The position numbers and the translations under genes are program-made. From NCBI GenBank assembly GCA_013397695.1, contig VYZI01000019.1:4325693-4389692 (forward strand): a stretch of 64,000 bases of DNA, in the 5' to 3' direction. This stretch comes from Centropus unirufus. Its lineage: Eukaryota > Chordata > Aves > Cuculiformes > Centropidae. Under the pieces are notes generated by a model. That model made no database searches. It was given only the letters and a program-made list of their open reading frames with translations, and was not told the origin of the DNA. This document shows positions 13,035-23,830 of this stretch, one piece after another. Numbering within the stretch: position 1 is the first letter of the stretch; every line of letters begins with the position of its first letter.

Positions 13035-13145
13035 TCTACTGCCCAGATGGAGACGCAGAAGAGGATATACTGACTGACCAAGGTCACCCAGCAGGCCAAC
13101 GGCAGAGCCGCTAGGAGGTCCCACGTCTCCAGAGTCCTGCTGGGA
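13035..13145 (+). mobile_element. MIR/CORE-SINE relic
   Basis: Several blocks match the MIR consensus in the right order and spacing. These are a CCCAGATGGAGAC block (consensus around the 'cagatgaggaaactgag' core), GACCAAGGTCACCCAGC (consensus 'gcccaaggtcacacagc'), GGCAGAGCCG, then GGTC...GTCTCC...GAGTCCTG in the tail. The element is old and degraded, with no recognisable tail or target duplication. It was found by eye from memory of the consensus, so the ends are approximate. Confidence 0.7.
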
Positions 13146-14076
13146 GCCATCCTGCCTCTTAGTGGCTGTTTCCATTCCTGATATCCATCACTTATTACAG
13201 ATGTCATAAAATTCAAACAAAACACAGCAAATACTTATTATTAATTTAAAAAAAAATAGGCAGGGCTTTTTTTCCAATTGAGTCCTGGCAGACTCTTTCT
13301 TGAAATTTGCCAGATTGCTATGAAAACAAATACGTATAAATTAGCAATATACGACATGACATGAATGAGAACATTCACTCTCTTTAATCATTCCCACAAG
13401 CATTTTGTCATTTTCCTGTCACTTCGGTTGACAGGAAAGGAAACGGCTTCACAATTTTAATCTCTTTTCCCTGAGCATTTTTTGCTCTTGAAGTTAGCTG
13501 GTATCAAGCTAATGTATTGGAAACTAGTGAGAGACAGGGAAGAGTTCTCTTTGTTTCTCTGTTTCAGAATGAACAAACATCCATTGGCACTTTTGCAGGC
13601 TTCTCAAACCTCACCTCATCTCATCACCTCCATAAAATATACAGACACTCTCTCTTTGAACCTTCCTGAGGAGGACAGATACCTCAAGTCGACCCCCTTT
13701 ATTAATCAAAAAACTTCCAACAACAGCCACCAGCTTCCTCTGCACGACCTCGATGTCAGGCTCAGAACTGTGCAACCGTATTCTCGTATTTTCAAATCCA
13801 GATCGTGTCAAAGCCATCCAGACATTGCCTATATCTTCATTTTCTGGCCCCAGACAAATGAAGAATAAAGGCACAGAAGAAACAAATGGTGAGCTCAGGA
13901 GTTGGTGATGAGCACCATGGGCATGCCATCCTCCCTACCCAGCCCCGAGGAAGTTTGTTGCCACATTTGGATTTCAATTTCTCATCTACTTTCTTGCACA
14001 CAACAAAGCAAGCCCTGAGGTATGCACAGCATATTTAGGGATAGTAAAAAATAATATGATGAGTTTACGACAAAAA

Positions 14077-14120
14077 TGATGCAATGTGACTCATTGTGAT
14101 AATATGACTATTACATTGCA
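14077..14120. promoter_or_regulatory. CARE/AP-1/C/EBP motif cluster with inverted repeat
   Basis: TGATGCAAT at 14077-14085 is an exact match to the C/EBP-ATF composite element (TGATGXAAX) bound by ATF4-C/EBP heterodimers. TGACTCA at 14087-14093 is the AP-1 consensus. ATTGCACAA starting at 14115 resembles a C/EBP site. TGCAATGT (14080-14087) and ACATTGCA (14113-14120) form a perfect 8-base inverted repeat around the cluster. Enhancer function is inference. Confidence 0.35.
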
Positions 14121-14812
14121 CAAAATGAAACAAGAATGGCTGGGAAAATACAGAAAGATAAGAGACCATTATTTGTTTGACATGAACTGATAAAAGATAT
14201 CACAAGAAAGAAAGGGATGAGGAACTTCACCTTGTGCCCCAGAAGTCAGTACAACTCGCAGCAGCCGCAGCAGATGTCAAATGGAGCAGCAAGTGAACAG
14301 CGAAGCATCAAGGACTTTCAACTAATTGGGCTCAAAAAGCTGGTGTGGTCTTTCAGAGGGAAGTCTAGGTCCATGAGACCGTGAGTCTGGGTCCATAAAT
14401 AGAACAAACTCTCCAGAGAGGGATACTTCCACGTAACATATCCTAAATACATTTGATAAACTTGAAAGACTGCCAGCTCTTGTGAATGCAGATGTTTAGC
14501 CACCCCCCAAATCGGAGGTATCTAATAAAAAACTGATCTCATATCAAATTTAGATCACATTTCTTGGCTAGAAGCCATTTCCTATGAATATAAAGTGTGT
14601 GTTTGTGCCTATTGTTTTATCTTTTTCAGGCCTCTCAGGCCTAGCTATTATCCATCTTGCCAATAGATATTTATTACTTCGTGATTTTAGGCAAAGTAAG
14701 TAATGACCTATTAAATCACAAACCAACACTTGTTATCACCAAAACCAAATTCCAATTGCTTTAAATGAATTGCTTGATTTCATACGTGTTTAAGAGTTTA
14801 CTTTTTTTGCAG

Positions 14813-14866
14813 CCGAGATGATAGATGGTCGTTGCAAACCTTTTTCCCAGGAAGCTGGCTGTTGGA
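14813..14866 (+). other. candidate 54-base internal exon
   Basis: A pyrimidine-rich acceptor (CTTTTTTTGCAG, ending at 14812) is followed 54 bases later by GGA and a GTAAGTACT donor starting at 14867. Both sites are strong. The length is a multiple of three. Two of the three frames are open, reading RDDRWSLQTFFPGSWLL or EMIDGRCKPFSQEAGCW, and neither is recognised. It could be a small alternative exon of a gene whose introns fill this area, an exon of a long noncoding RNA, or a decoy pair of splice sites. No compatible partner exon was identified. Confidence 0.3.
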
Positions 14867-15205
14867 GTAAGTACTCTATAGCTCATGTTTAAACTGTAAA
14901 CAGAGGAATTGTTCTTGATATATATTCCAGGCACAGAGCCACGTCTAGGGTACCGAAAACAACAGCAAATACATTTTAGGTTTCATCTTACAATGTGCTC
15001 TAAAAAAGCATCAGCATTGGGGCTACTTTCTCCCTCTGAAGAGCCAGAGGTGGATGAGGTAGGCAGGCACAAGGTAGGTGATATATGCAACCTTCCCACA
15101 ATCATTTCAAACTCTCCCTCCAAACCAGGCATGACAGCCCTGAACCAGCACCAGGTCCAGCATACATGGGAGGACATTCTTCCACTTGCAGCAGGAGGAA
15201 CAGGG

Positions 15206-15230
15206 AGAAAGAAAGGAAAGGAAAGGAAAT
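15206..15230 (+). repeat. (GAAAG)n short tandem repeat
   Basis: Consecutive GAAAG/GAAA units on the plus strand. Simple repeat. Confidence 0.85.
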
Positions 15231-15784
15231 TTCCAAGGAAATGTGCCTTTTACCAAACAAGAGAGCCAAGTGGCAGCCTGCATAGTCACTTAGCACTTAC
15301 ATTTTTGTGATTGTGGATCAATTATTGGCATTAGCTCTGAAATGTACACAAAATAACATAGTGGCAGAAACAAGCCCTAGCAGGGACACTGCAAGAAAAA
15401 AAAAACATGATAGATATTCAAATCAGACATAAATCAACTGTATGCATTCTACATTAGATACTATATTTAACTGGTAATCACATAACTACCCGAGAGTCTT
15501 TCCTCCCAGGGACACAAAAATCTTACTTGGAAAGTATTCAAAATAAATGCTAAATAAAAAAAAAAAAGTGTAGTTAAGTTTGACATGCTTGCATAAAAGA
15601 CTTTTCTGATAAGCAACTGCGAGCCTCCTGCCAAGACCCGACTGGCTGCCAAAAGGTCGTGTTTATAAAGGTTGCAAGCAAATCACTGGCTCAGGTCTCC
15701 ATCCAGAAACCTGTGAAGTTGACAAAAACTCTTTACAATGCACCGTGAGTTATTTGCCCCACTCCCAAATAGAAACCACTGTAG

Positions 15785-15842
15785 AAAAAAAAAAAAAAAA
15801 ANNNNNNNNNNNNNNNNNNNNNNNNNNNNNNNNNNNNNNNNN
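15785..15842. other. poly-A run ending in an assembly gap
   Basis: Seventeen A residues (15785-15801) run straight into 41 unknown bases (15802-15842). The real length of the homopolymer and of the missing sequence cannot be known. The gap probably marks a homopolymer or a collapsed repeat that broke the assembly. Confidence 0.95.
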
Positions 15843-18800
15843 CGCAGTAGATAAAGCCCTCACATAATATCTGCCCATTACACCTAATTCCCGAAGTATA
15901 ATTAGAACTGTTTCACAGCTTTTCCTCCAGCAAGATGATTCCTAGGACAGCTGGTTGCTATCTTCCTTTCGCGACACCACTGTATCCAGGGGTCAGGATT
16001 CAGTCAGCAGTAAAGCCTAATTCATGTCACCACCGATTTGGCACGAGCTGCACCTCTGCTGCCAGGCAATTTTGTCCCCTCTCCACCCCTGCTCGACCTC
16101 CCCATGGCAAACTTCCTCCTGGTCACTTTCTTAGCGAAAACCCATGTGGTACTGAGCCCCTGCACAGTGCTCACACACCCAGAGCTCCCTCCGGTGTAAT
16201 TTTTTGCTTTCTCACTTAAGGAAGCTCTCCTAAGATTTGCCTCAGCCCTTCTCTTTCTCAGGCTCAAATTTCTGCATCCTGATGGAAGAAGCCATTGTCT
16301 GGCTACATTTGGGGAGATGCTAAGCACTCCTGGCAGTAATAAATCAGGTCCTGGTACAATGGAGAACTGTTCATTATAATGTGCCCTCTTTGTGACAGAA
16401 ATTTCTCCCCAAGAAAACAAAACAAAGTATGAAAAATGTTCATGTTTCAGCCCCTTTGGACTTTACATTTATCTTTTCTTCCCTCCACTAGGGCATATTG
16501 CCCAGTTTGGGATCCTCTTGCTTCTCAAAACCCAGCTCCGGGAAGGGAGTCATGGGGATTTATTTCACTTGAGACTGCAGCGTCCAGGTGTGTAAAGCCT
16601 GAAACAAAAAAACAATAGAGCAAAATTGCAAAAAAGCAATTCCTGATCATTTTTGATCCAGTTCTGCTGCTGTGGCAGCATGAGATTTGAAGTAGTTTCT
16701 GATGCTTACTAAAAAGGTTGAATCCTCAGCTGATGTGAGCAGGCATAGCTCCACTTTGACTTCAGCCCAACATGCCTGAAGAAAACACATCTTGATAGTG
16801 TTGGAACCCAAAGTCAAGTGTCCCTACATGACCCCACATACAGCCATGCAGAGAGAAGGGAAAACAATACATTTTCCTCAAATATGTTACTTCTCTTCAA
16901 AGGATGGCCCCTATAGAATAGCAATAAAATGGCTTTTTCAGATGCAGTTAATTGTACAATGGAACACAGAGATCAAGCAAATCTCCAAGGTATCAGCAGA
17001 GAACAATGATGAGAGATCTCAGCCCAAGAAAGCCCATAAAACATATGAGTTACAGCATGTGGAAAGTCCTGCTGACTTCCTTTTCAAAAGCCCAAAGGGT
17101 CTTAGATTCTGGGAAACTATTTGCTATTATGGGTTGGCTAATCCTGATGTGAAATCAGGGTGCTTTGGGCTTTATCTGTGCCATACCTAACAGAAAGCTC
17201 AACTATCTTTTTTTTCGAGAGCCAACCACTTGTTTTTCTTGTCGCCATTATAGGCACTTTCAAAAAGGAAGACATAGAATAAACATGTCCTGAGGATTCC
17301 CAAAATCCTGCAAGCAAGAGAAAAGTGCAAGGGGATTATTACTACTTCTACTTATTTATTTGTCTTGAAATACTGCCCAGACTGTCATACAACCCAATAG
17401 GATGCAGGATCTCCACAGAGAATAATTCACAGTCTGAAGAAAAAGACCAGCCAAACGCCTCACTGGGTGCTCGCATTGTGCCAGGCACTTCTTAGATGCC
17501 ATCAACCCAGACGCCACAGCCAACTTGGAATAAACACTCATTTTTCCCTTTTCATTGTCCCCTCCCTCTGCTTTGCATTAAAGCCCGTGCATTGGAAGAG
17601 ACACAGCGGAGACTGGAAAGAAAGTCAGACTGGTGACGCCCAAATAGACAGGCATTCCAGCCACGAAGCAGAGGCACTCCTTGAGCTACTGAGCATTTGC
17701 AGGACTGTCTTGGCAGTTCTCTTCTCCCTTCCTCGGCAAGGAGTTGGAGGATCGTTCTCCCCAGACAAGGTTATGTGGAACCTGTGCTTGCCGTGCAGAA
17801 AAAAAACCCCAAAACATAAAAAGTATAGTGTCCGTTTTAAATGGGCTATATAACATTTTCAGTGTGAAAATAAATAGTCCTCAGCATAGAGGAAAAGATC
17901 TTTACTAGTTACATAGATACTATTTACAGCATATCATGAAGATGAATGTCTTCGTAAATTTTGTCCTCCCACTTAAACAGGAAAACTGTTGAGTTCAACA
18001 AAAGAACTGGAAAAGGTTTACCTCCACTCTGCAGAGCAATCACCCTTTTTGCCTGTTGTTGGCTGCAAGTATTGTTAGGTTATTCACTGGGAATTTTTTC
18101 AAGAAAAGTACTTGCCAGGACACTTTATTTAAAGTGTTAGATTTTGATCAGTACTCGGAATCTAACCAACTGAGAAACAATCTACATAAAAGGTTGTTTT
18201 GCAGAGTCCAAATTCAAAGGCTGTGATATTTTGTCTTATAATTTCCTAAGGAAAATTGTAGATTAATAAAGTGGTCCTGGGGAAAAATCTGTATGAAGCC
18301 ACAGGAGCTCGAGCCTTTTGAATTCCAACATGTATTTGCAGGTCAGTGACTGAGAAGTATCCGTTAGCTCCAAAAACACCTCATAAATTTCTTTAACGGA
18401 GAACACATGCTTGGAAGTTAATGCATTAAGTTAGTGTCTACTTTCACTCGCAGAAGAAGGAGTTTCTATACATTATAGTCCCTCTAGCCCAGAGATCTAG
18501 ATATCACCATATAGCACGTGCTGTTTTATACATAAATGTGCTAAATAAATATGGAGTGCAATGATTGAGCGTGTGCTGCATCATCACTGGTGAGAAGTGA
18601 GTACCACTGCCCCAGTCATGGCTATGCTTGCAGTTGCATCTTTTTCTGCCACAGTTCCTCCCACCAGATGAGAGCTGGTCTCCAGGACGCAGCTCTGTAG
18701 CTTTCTTGACAATGGCTGTGTAGGAGGAGTTGTATTCTGGTCACATCCAGGGCTCTTCATGTCTCCCTGCACCACTTTCATTGTCTTTATCACCTGAGTA

Positions 18801-19090
18801 GGCTCCAAAGGTAGTATTTTCCTATGGAATAAACACCTGCTACAGCCAAGATTTGGGGTAGTCAGGGATCTAGCCAGAGTTTTGGCTTGCTTTTATATTG
18901 TGTAGGCTCAGGTTTTGACTTGACACGCTTTCTGGAAACACCCAGGACCAGCATTGAAACCAGGGAGCTGAGCCCTTTGCAGTCCCACAGGACAGATAGA
19001 GGTGGAGGTAACATTTTCCAAAATACTTCCATTGATGTAGAGGTGCTCAGCTTGCTTTGAGAAAGTTTTTTCTAAAACCTAAAGATGAAT
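15843..19090. other. noncoding stretch with one MIR relic
   Basis: No gene was recognised. A plus-strand open frame at about 16831-17187 (first ATG in frame MTPHTAMQRE) is protein-like in composition but matches no family and lacks splice or promoter context. Apart from the MIR fragment at 17466-17515 there are no recognisable repeats. Confidence 0.5.
17466..17515 (+). mobile_element. MIR 5' fragment
   Basis: GGGTGCTCGCATTGTGCCAG followed by GCACTTCTTAGATGCC matches the well-known MIR stretch 'gcacttactatgtgccaggcactgttctaagc' with a few changes and a small deletion. Only about 50 bases are preserved. Confidence 0.5.
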
Positions 19091-19095
19091 TCTTA

Positions 19096-19171
19096 AAAAA
19101 AAAAACCAAAACCAAAACAGCAACCGAACAAACTACCCTAGAAAAAAAAACACAAACCAAAAAAAAACCCT
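19096..19171 (+). repeat. A-rich/AC low-complexity tract
   Basis: Long A-runs are interrupted by C, with repeats of AAACC and CAAAA. It may be the decayed tail of an old retroposon, but no body could be recognised next to it. Confidence 0.7.
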
Positions 19172-19193
19172 TCACACTTATTTCAGTCCTCAC

Positions 19194-19310
19194 CTGGTCA
19201 GTGCACAGCCACAACTTTCTATAGGTCTGGCACCGCCAACTGTCTTTTTGTAAACCCGTTCTACCCTTCTCAGTACCCTTGGTGTTCAGTTGCTTGAAGT
19301 TACCCAGTAC
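19194..19310 (-). other. candidate 117-base internal exon, minus strand
   Basis: On the minus strand an acceptor (TTTAATTCTGTAG, before 19310) and a strong donor (GACCAG then GTGAGGAC, intron from 19193) bound 117 bases. Only the phase-0 frame is open through the whole block, 39 codons beginning VLGNFKQLNTK. The length is a multiple of three. No known protein was recognised. The neighbouring A/C-rich tract and lack of other exons nearby make a noncoding or spurious exon quite possible. Confidence 0.2.
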
Positions 19311-20604
19311 CTACAGAATTAAACTTGCAAATCCAAGGGTAAAAAAATTCCATTTAAAAATACCTTCTTTTTCCTTTTTGGAGGTTTTTTTTCAGCTGAG
19401 GCAATTATTACTTGTCATAAATAAGAACTGCCAGCTGTGAAAAACATTCAGTTCACTGTTCTAAAAATGCTTTATAATTGCTTCTCTCTACAGCAAATTT
19501 TCTAACTACTCTGTGGTGCATCCAGCCAGCCGGGGGATGTAGTGGCAGAAGCATGGATAAGGTTATCTATCACTGTCAGTCAAAAGGACTGAAGCCCCCA
19601 GAGTGCGCTCCCTAAGTAGTAACGGTGGTGTCTGCAGCACACTGGCAAATCTCTTAGGGTTACGTAGCAGATGAGAATGCTCAAGAAATACTATTGCACA
19701 GAAAGAACATGTGGTATCCAACATGTTAAACCTTTACAGATCTAGGATGTGGTTCTTTGCTTTTAACCTATCAGTCCAAAAAGAGTACCTATTGATCACA
19801 TGAAAAAAACAGTGGTAATTAATGCCTAGGACGGAGTTGAGAATGAACAGCAGGGCTGAAGAAGACACCATTGCTTTCGCGGATAACGTTGCCCACAGAC
19901 AAAGGCTGCAAGAAAGAAGCAAACTGGCTAAGAAAGTGGCTCTTGCTTTAAGTAACTTTCTCGCAGTGCCTTAAAAGGAGCTGGAGCATGGGGAGACAAG
20001 CAGCTCAAGTCTTGCTTGTTGAACAATTAGCGTGAATTCAGACAGATCTTGATTTGCAAGATGTTTCACATTTCCAGATTTTCCATTTTATATTTGAAGT
20101 TCCAACAACCCTAAAAGGAACAGCAAAAAAGTCTTATTTTAAATGGGTGGGGCCCAGTAACCAGAAGAAGCAATGCTTCTTTCATCTTTTGAGCCTCCTC
20201 TGAGGTTTGAACTTCTCAGGAAAGCCCAAAATAGGGAAAGATTTGGAAAAATGAGCACTAATGAATGGTTTCACTTCGTTCGATCCACAAAACGGAAAGC
20301 CAATAGGATAGGTTGATAGTGTTTCCATACATTAAACATCATTATAAAAGGATGAGTTCCAGGTTATTCTCTGCCCTAGCGGCTGAGGAAGCAAGAAGGA
20401 AGGATAAGAAAAAAAAATGTGCTTTGTTAGCAGCAAAGACTCTTTTTCGTTAAGAAGAAATAAATTGTCTTAAGGTAGAAAAGGATTGAGATACACTGCC
20501 TTCGGGTATGTGAAAAAATCCTCACTGAAACTGTAGAGAACAGTTGAACTGTGATATGTGTTGGGAGCTGTGTGGGCTGACTTGTTCTTTTCTTGGAACA
20601 GCAC

Positions 20605-20665
20605 CTTGAGCTAGAAAGTCTCTGGAGGCTCCCTCCAGTCTTTCATTCCCAGCATTCCACATGAT
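20605..20665 (+). mobile_element. decayed CR1-type LINE 3' end
   Basis: The order GAGCTAGAAAGTCTCTGGAG, then GCTCCCTCCAGTC, then CATTCC...CATGAT follows the CR1 3' end found throughout bird genomes ('gactagatgatctctggaggtcccttccaacc...attctatgatt'). It is clearly old and truncated to the last few dozen bases, as most CR1 copies are. It is the main positive evidence for a sauropsid source. Confidence 0.6.
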
Positions 20666-21959
20666 ACCCTGATGAGACATGGAGCAGAATTACTAATTCT
20701 GCCTTCCTGTGGACAGAGTTTCCGTGGTAAACATCTGCCCAGGGAACTGAGAGGAAAAAGTCTTCATGCCAAATGAGAGCGTGGATGACAAAGACAGCCT
20801 TCAGGCCAGGGCCTCAGCAGCGAGGGAACAACCACATAAATGCTTGCAGCAAATCCTGCTGTAAAGAGCAGCCCGCTATCTGAGCAGAGGCAATACATCT
20901 TTGAGGGACAGGAATTTTGCGGGAATTAGCACTGCCATCTAGAAAGGCACAGCCTCTGCTTAGTACAATGAAATAATCTCAAATGGGGTCATGATTCCCA
21001 AAGCCAGATTTTGCCGGTTACAAAAATGGTTACTTGCATTATTAGGAAAATACTGGCTCAGGAGGCAGGCTGAGTACTTCTAATGCTACGTATAACTGTA
21101 GTGTCAATAAAACCAAAATACTTCCAAGGGGAAAGAGCTACACCGGTGCAGCAGAGCAAGCCTGCAGCAAACAGGTTGATTTTTCTCCCCTGTAGCAGCA
21201 GGATTTTCAGGCACCGCAGCAGCCACCATCAGTGTCTCCCCACCTGCAAGTCCTGCTCATTTCTCACAGAGCGCCACGTTCAAGCAAATACCTGCTGACA
21301 TTCAGTCTTACTTCTCCCCCAGAAATGGATGTCACTGCTTCTCTGCTTGATCGCCAAGAGGTGGTTGGCTGTATTGTTCCTTCTCACTGAGCTCTTCTCC
21401 TGCCCAAACCTGTTGGCTCTTGTAGGCTATTCTGCTTTTGACCAAACACAAGCAGGAAGCAAACCTTCCCTCATACCAGGTAGCAGAGTCATGGTACAGC
21501 TAAACTAATTGTATTTTCTAACAAAGCTTTGGGATGAAACAAATACTGATTATTCATGTCTACATGACTACAGGGAGAGCTGGATGAGAGCTAGTGTTTT
21601 CCAAAGTGACTTGTCTGTTATGGTATTCCCAGGCTTAGGAAATAATTAACAGCTCCATTTGCAGAAAGCCAGGGGCACTCATACTTTAGGAGAAAATATC
21701 TTGGGATGCGTGTCTGAATGTCAGAGGTCATCTCAAAACTAGGCGCTCAAATGCAGAATTATCCTTAAGTCTAAACAATATATGCAATAAACAGTAAGTC
21801 AAGAAATTTCCGGTGGGAAGGCTGTACTCCGGGAGGGAGCTGCTGGCGCACCCCGCAGCCCTCCAGCAGCTTTGCTGACAGGGGAGGGTGCGTGATGTAT
21901 GTGCACTGTTACTCAGCAGTGGCAGAGCTTCAGCTCTGAAATGCTCGTCAGACAGTTTA

Positions 21960-22090
21960 ACACCTCAATGGGGCAGCATAATGCAATTCATTTTGAAGGC
22001 GCTCTGCTCCCATTCAAAATGATGGCTGAGCCATATTTACAGTGAAATTGTATTTGTCCTTACAGAACATCCTTTCCAGATAGAGAGAAA
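21960..22090. promoter_or_regulatory. candidate conserved noncoding element
   Basis: This AT-balanced block holds ATGCAATTCATTTTG and its near-mirror CCCATTCAAAATGATGG, plus TTACAGTGAAATTG. It is free of repeats and simple sequence and has the motif-dense texture of vertebrate enhancers. Conservation was not measured. Confidence 0.2.
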
Positions 22091-22367
22091 ACAAATTCTG
22101 TGACAGATCTAACTCTCAAGATAGGTAATTTGGCTCCAAGCTAGCATCAGGCATGGGGCTACAGCAGACCCTACAGGATAGCTCAGCACTATACTTACAA
22201 AGGCTGTGAACATTCGCACTCTTCCTCCCTCCCCGCATTTCTGCTCCATCCACAGCACAGCATCCCTCGCCCTGCGCACAACTGAATGCTGCTTGGCTGC
22301 CAGAGGTGTCACACACAAGAAGAATATTTATATAGCAGTAATTTATGCCCGGGATTCCCAGCTGCAG

Positions 22368-22536
22368 AGATCACAAAAAGGCACTGACAATATAGTATCA
22401 GCTAGCCACGATGCCAAGGAGTATCTCAGCGATGGGAACACGAGCCACGACAAGAGAGAAGACACACACAGACGTACATCCACTTGCTGGGAAACCACAG
22501 AACATGAACAAAATAGATTTGATATGGCCAACACAG
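22368..22536 (+). other. candidate 169-base internal exon
   Basis: An acceptor CCCAGCTGCAG ends at 22367, and a strong donor CACAG then GTAAAAAC begins at 22537. One frame is open through the whole block (phase 0 in, phase 1 out). It is hydrophilic, beginning RSQKGTDNIVSASHDAKEYL and rich in Asp, Glu, His, Lys and Ser. No domain was recognised. The acceptor has only a modest pyrimidine tract. A minus-strand pair of splice-like sites at 22199-22296 lies close by, so at least one of the two must be a coincidence. Confidence 0.2.
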
Positions 22537-23449
22537 GTAAAAACATCTTAGTTATTTTCTCAATTTGGCTACCCACCTGGTCATTTGACCCCTTCACTCT
22601 CCTCCTTCGTCCCATTAGGTCCCCATGCATAGGTACCTCATTTCAACACCTTCAGTGCTATGTTTCTCTCTCCATACCTGTCCTGGCTTGCCAGGCTTCA
22701 GGGAGCTTGCACATCTCTCTAAGGAGAGTCCTCCCGTCACAAATTCCACCCACTCCTTTTTTAACAACTTTTTTTTAGGTTTATCCTTAAGTTTATCCCT
22801 TTGTCCACACTGAGGCCCTTCTGCAAAGAAATTGTTTTTTGCTGTTCCTTTTCTGCTACTCCCTGCCTGCTGCTCTGTGTCCTCACTCAGCTCTGGGCTC
22901 CTTCAGAGCACTCCCCAGGCCCCGAGGCAGTTCAGACCATGCTTTGTTTCCTACCAGACCTGCAGCTGCCACTTCCATGAGTTCTCCCACATCACCTTTC
23001 CTCCTCCGCTGCATCTTACTAGCACAGATGGCCGCACTTTGTCATCCACGCTGCTCACACCTAAAAGGATTGCTGTTTTGGAAGAAAGTAGCAAAAAAAA
23101 CCAAACTATTAAAACTGCAGAGGCAACACAGGTACACCGAATGAGAAGTGCAAAAAAGTGCAGGAACATAGAGATATTTTTTTATGCAAAACGAATATGG
23201 AAAGGAAAACATCTCCACTGAGCCCTTGCGCATTGAGCAGGCGGCTGCTGGCCTTCAGGCTGGGTTATTTGTTGCAGAGGCCTCTCTGTAGGAGTCCCCA
23301 AGGCTAAGACATAAATTCTCACAGCCTCATTTCCAGCAGGGCTCATCACCTCGCATTGGTTTCATGGCTTCAGCGGGCGCTCAGCCACACTGAGTAAACA
23401 CCTGAAACACCTGACTTTCAGAGAGGTTTTCCCTTTGTTATTTTCTAAT

Positions 23450-23830
23450 CTGTAATTTGAAGCCACAGCCTTTTGAAGGTTCGGAGGGCTAAAATTTACA
23501 CGGTCAAGCGGGTCGAATTAGCCCCATTTGGACCTCGAATTCATATACAAGTTTGGGGACATGCGCCTGTGTAATTTCTCGTGCAAACAGAGCTCGGGTG
23601 GTAATTTCAGAAAATCAGCGTGAGGAAATAGAATTTGCTTTTAACATAAAAGAATCTACCATCTTGAGTGATGGAGCAGGGAAATCAGACATTGCGATGC
23701 AACTAAACCTACTCAGCAAGCAGTTAGGACAGTCCTTACATGCATCCCAGCGCCTTTATTAAACATCACATGCACAAAACGCCATGGCTTGTGCTAAAAA
23801 CTTACGCGAACGGTGCTGTTACTCCACACT
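23450..23830. promoter_or_regulatory. candidate conserved noncoding element with retained CpGs
   Basis: The block is AT-leaning yet holds many CpG dinucleotides (GTTCGG, CACGG, AAGCGGGTCGAA, CCTCGAA, ATGCGC, CTCGTG, GCTCGG, CAGCGTG, TTGCGATG). In AT-rich vertebrate DNA such CpGs are usually lost by methylation decay unless the region is constrained or unmethylated. TAATTT and CATTTTAT-like homeodomain cores are also present. An open frame through 23553-23759 shows no known domain. Enhancer activity is inferred from texture only. Confidence 0.3.

Noticed and set aside
13895..13920. RE1 left half-site AGCACCATGG
   Set aside because: The right half does not match at any usual spacing.
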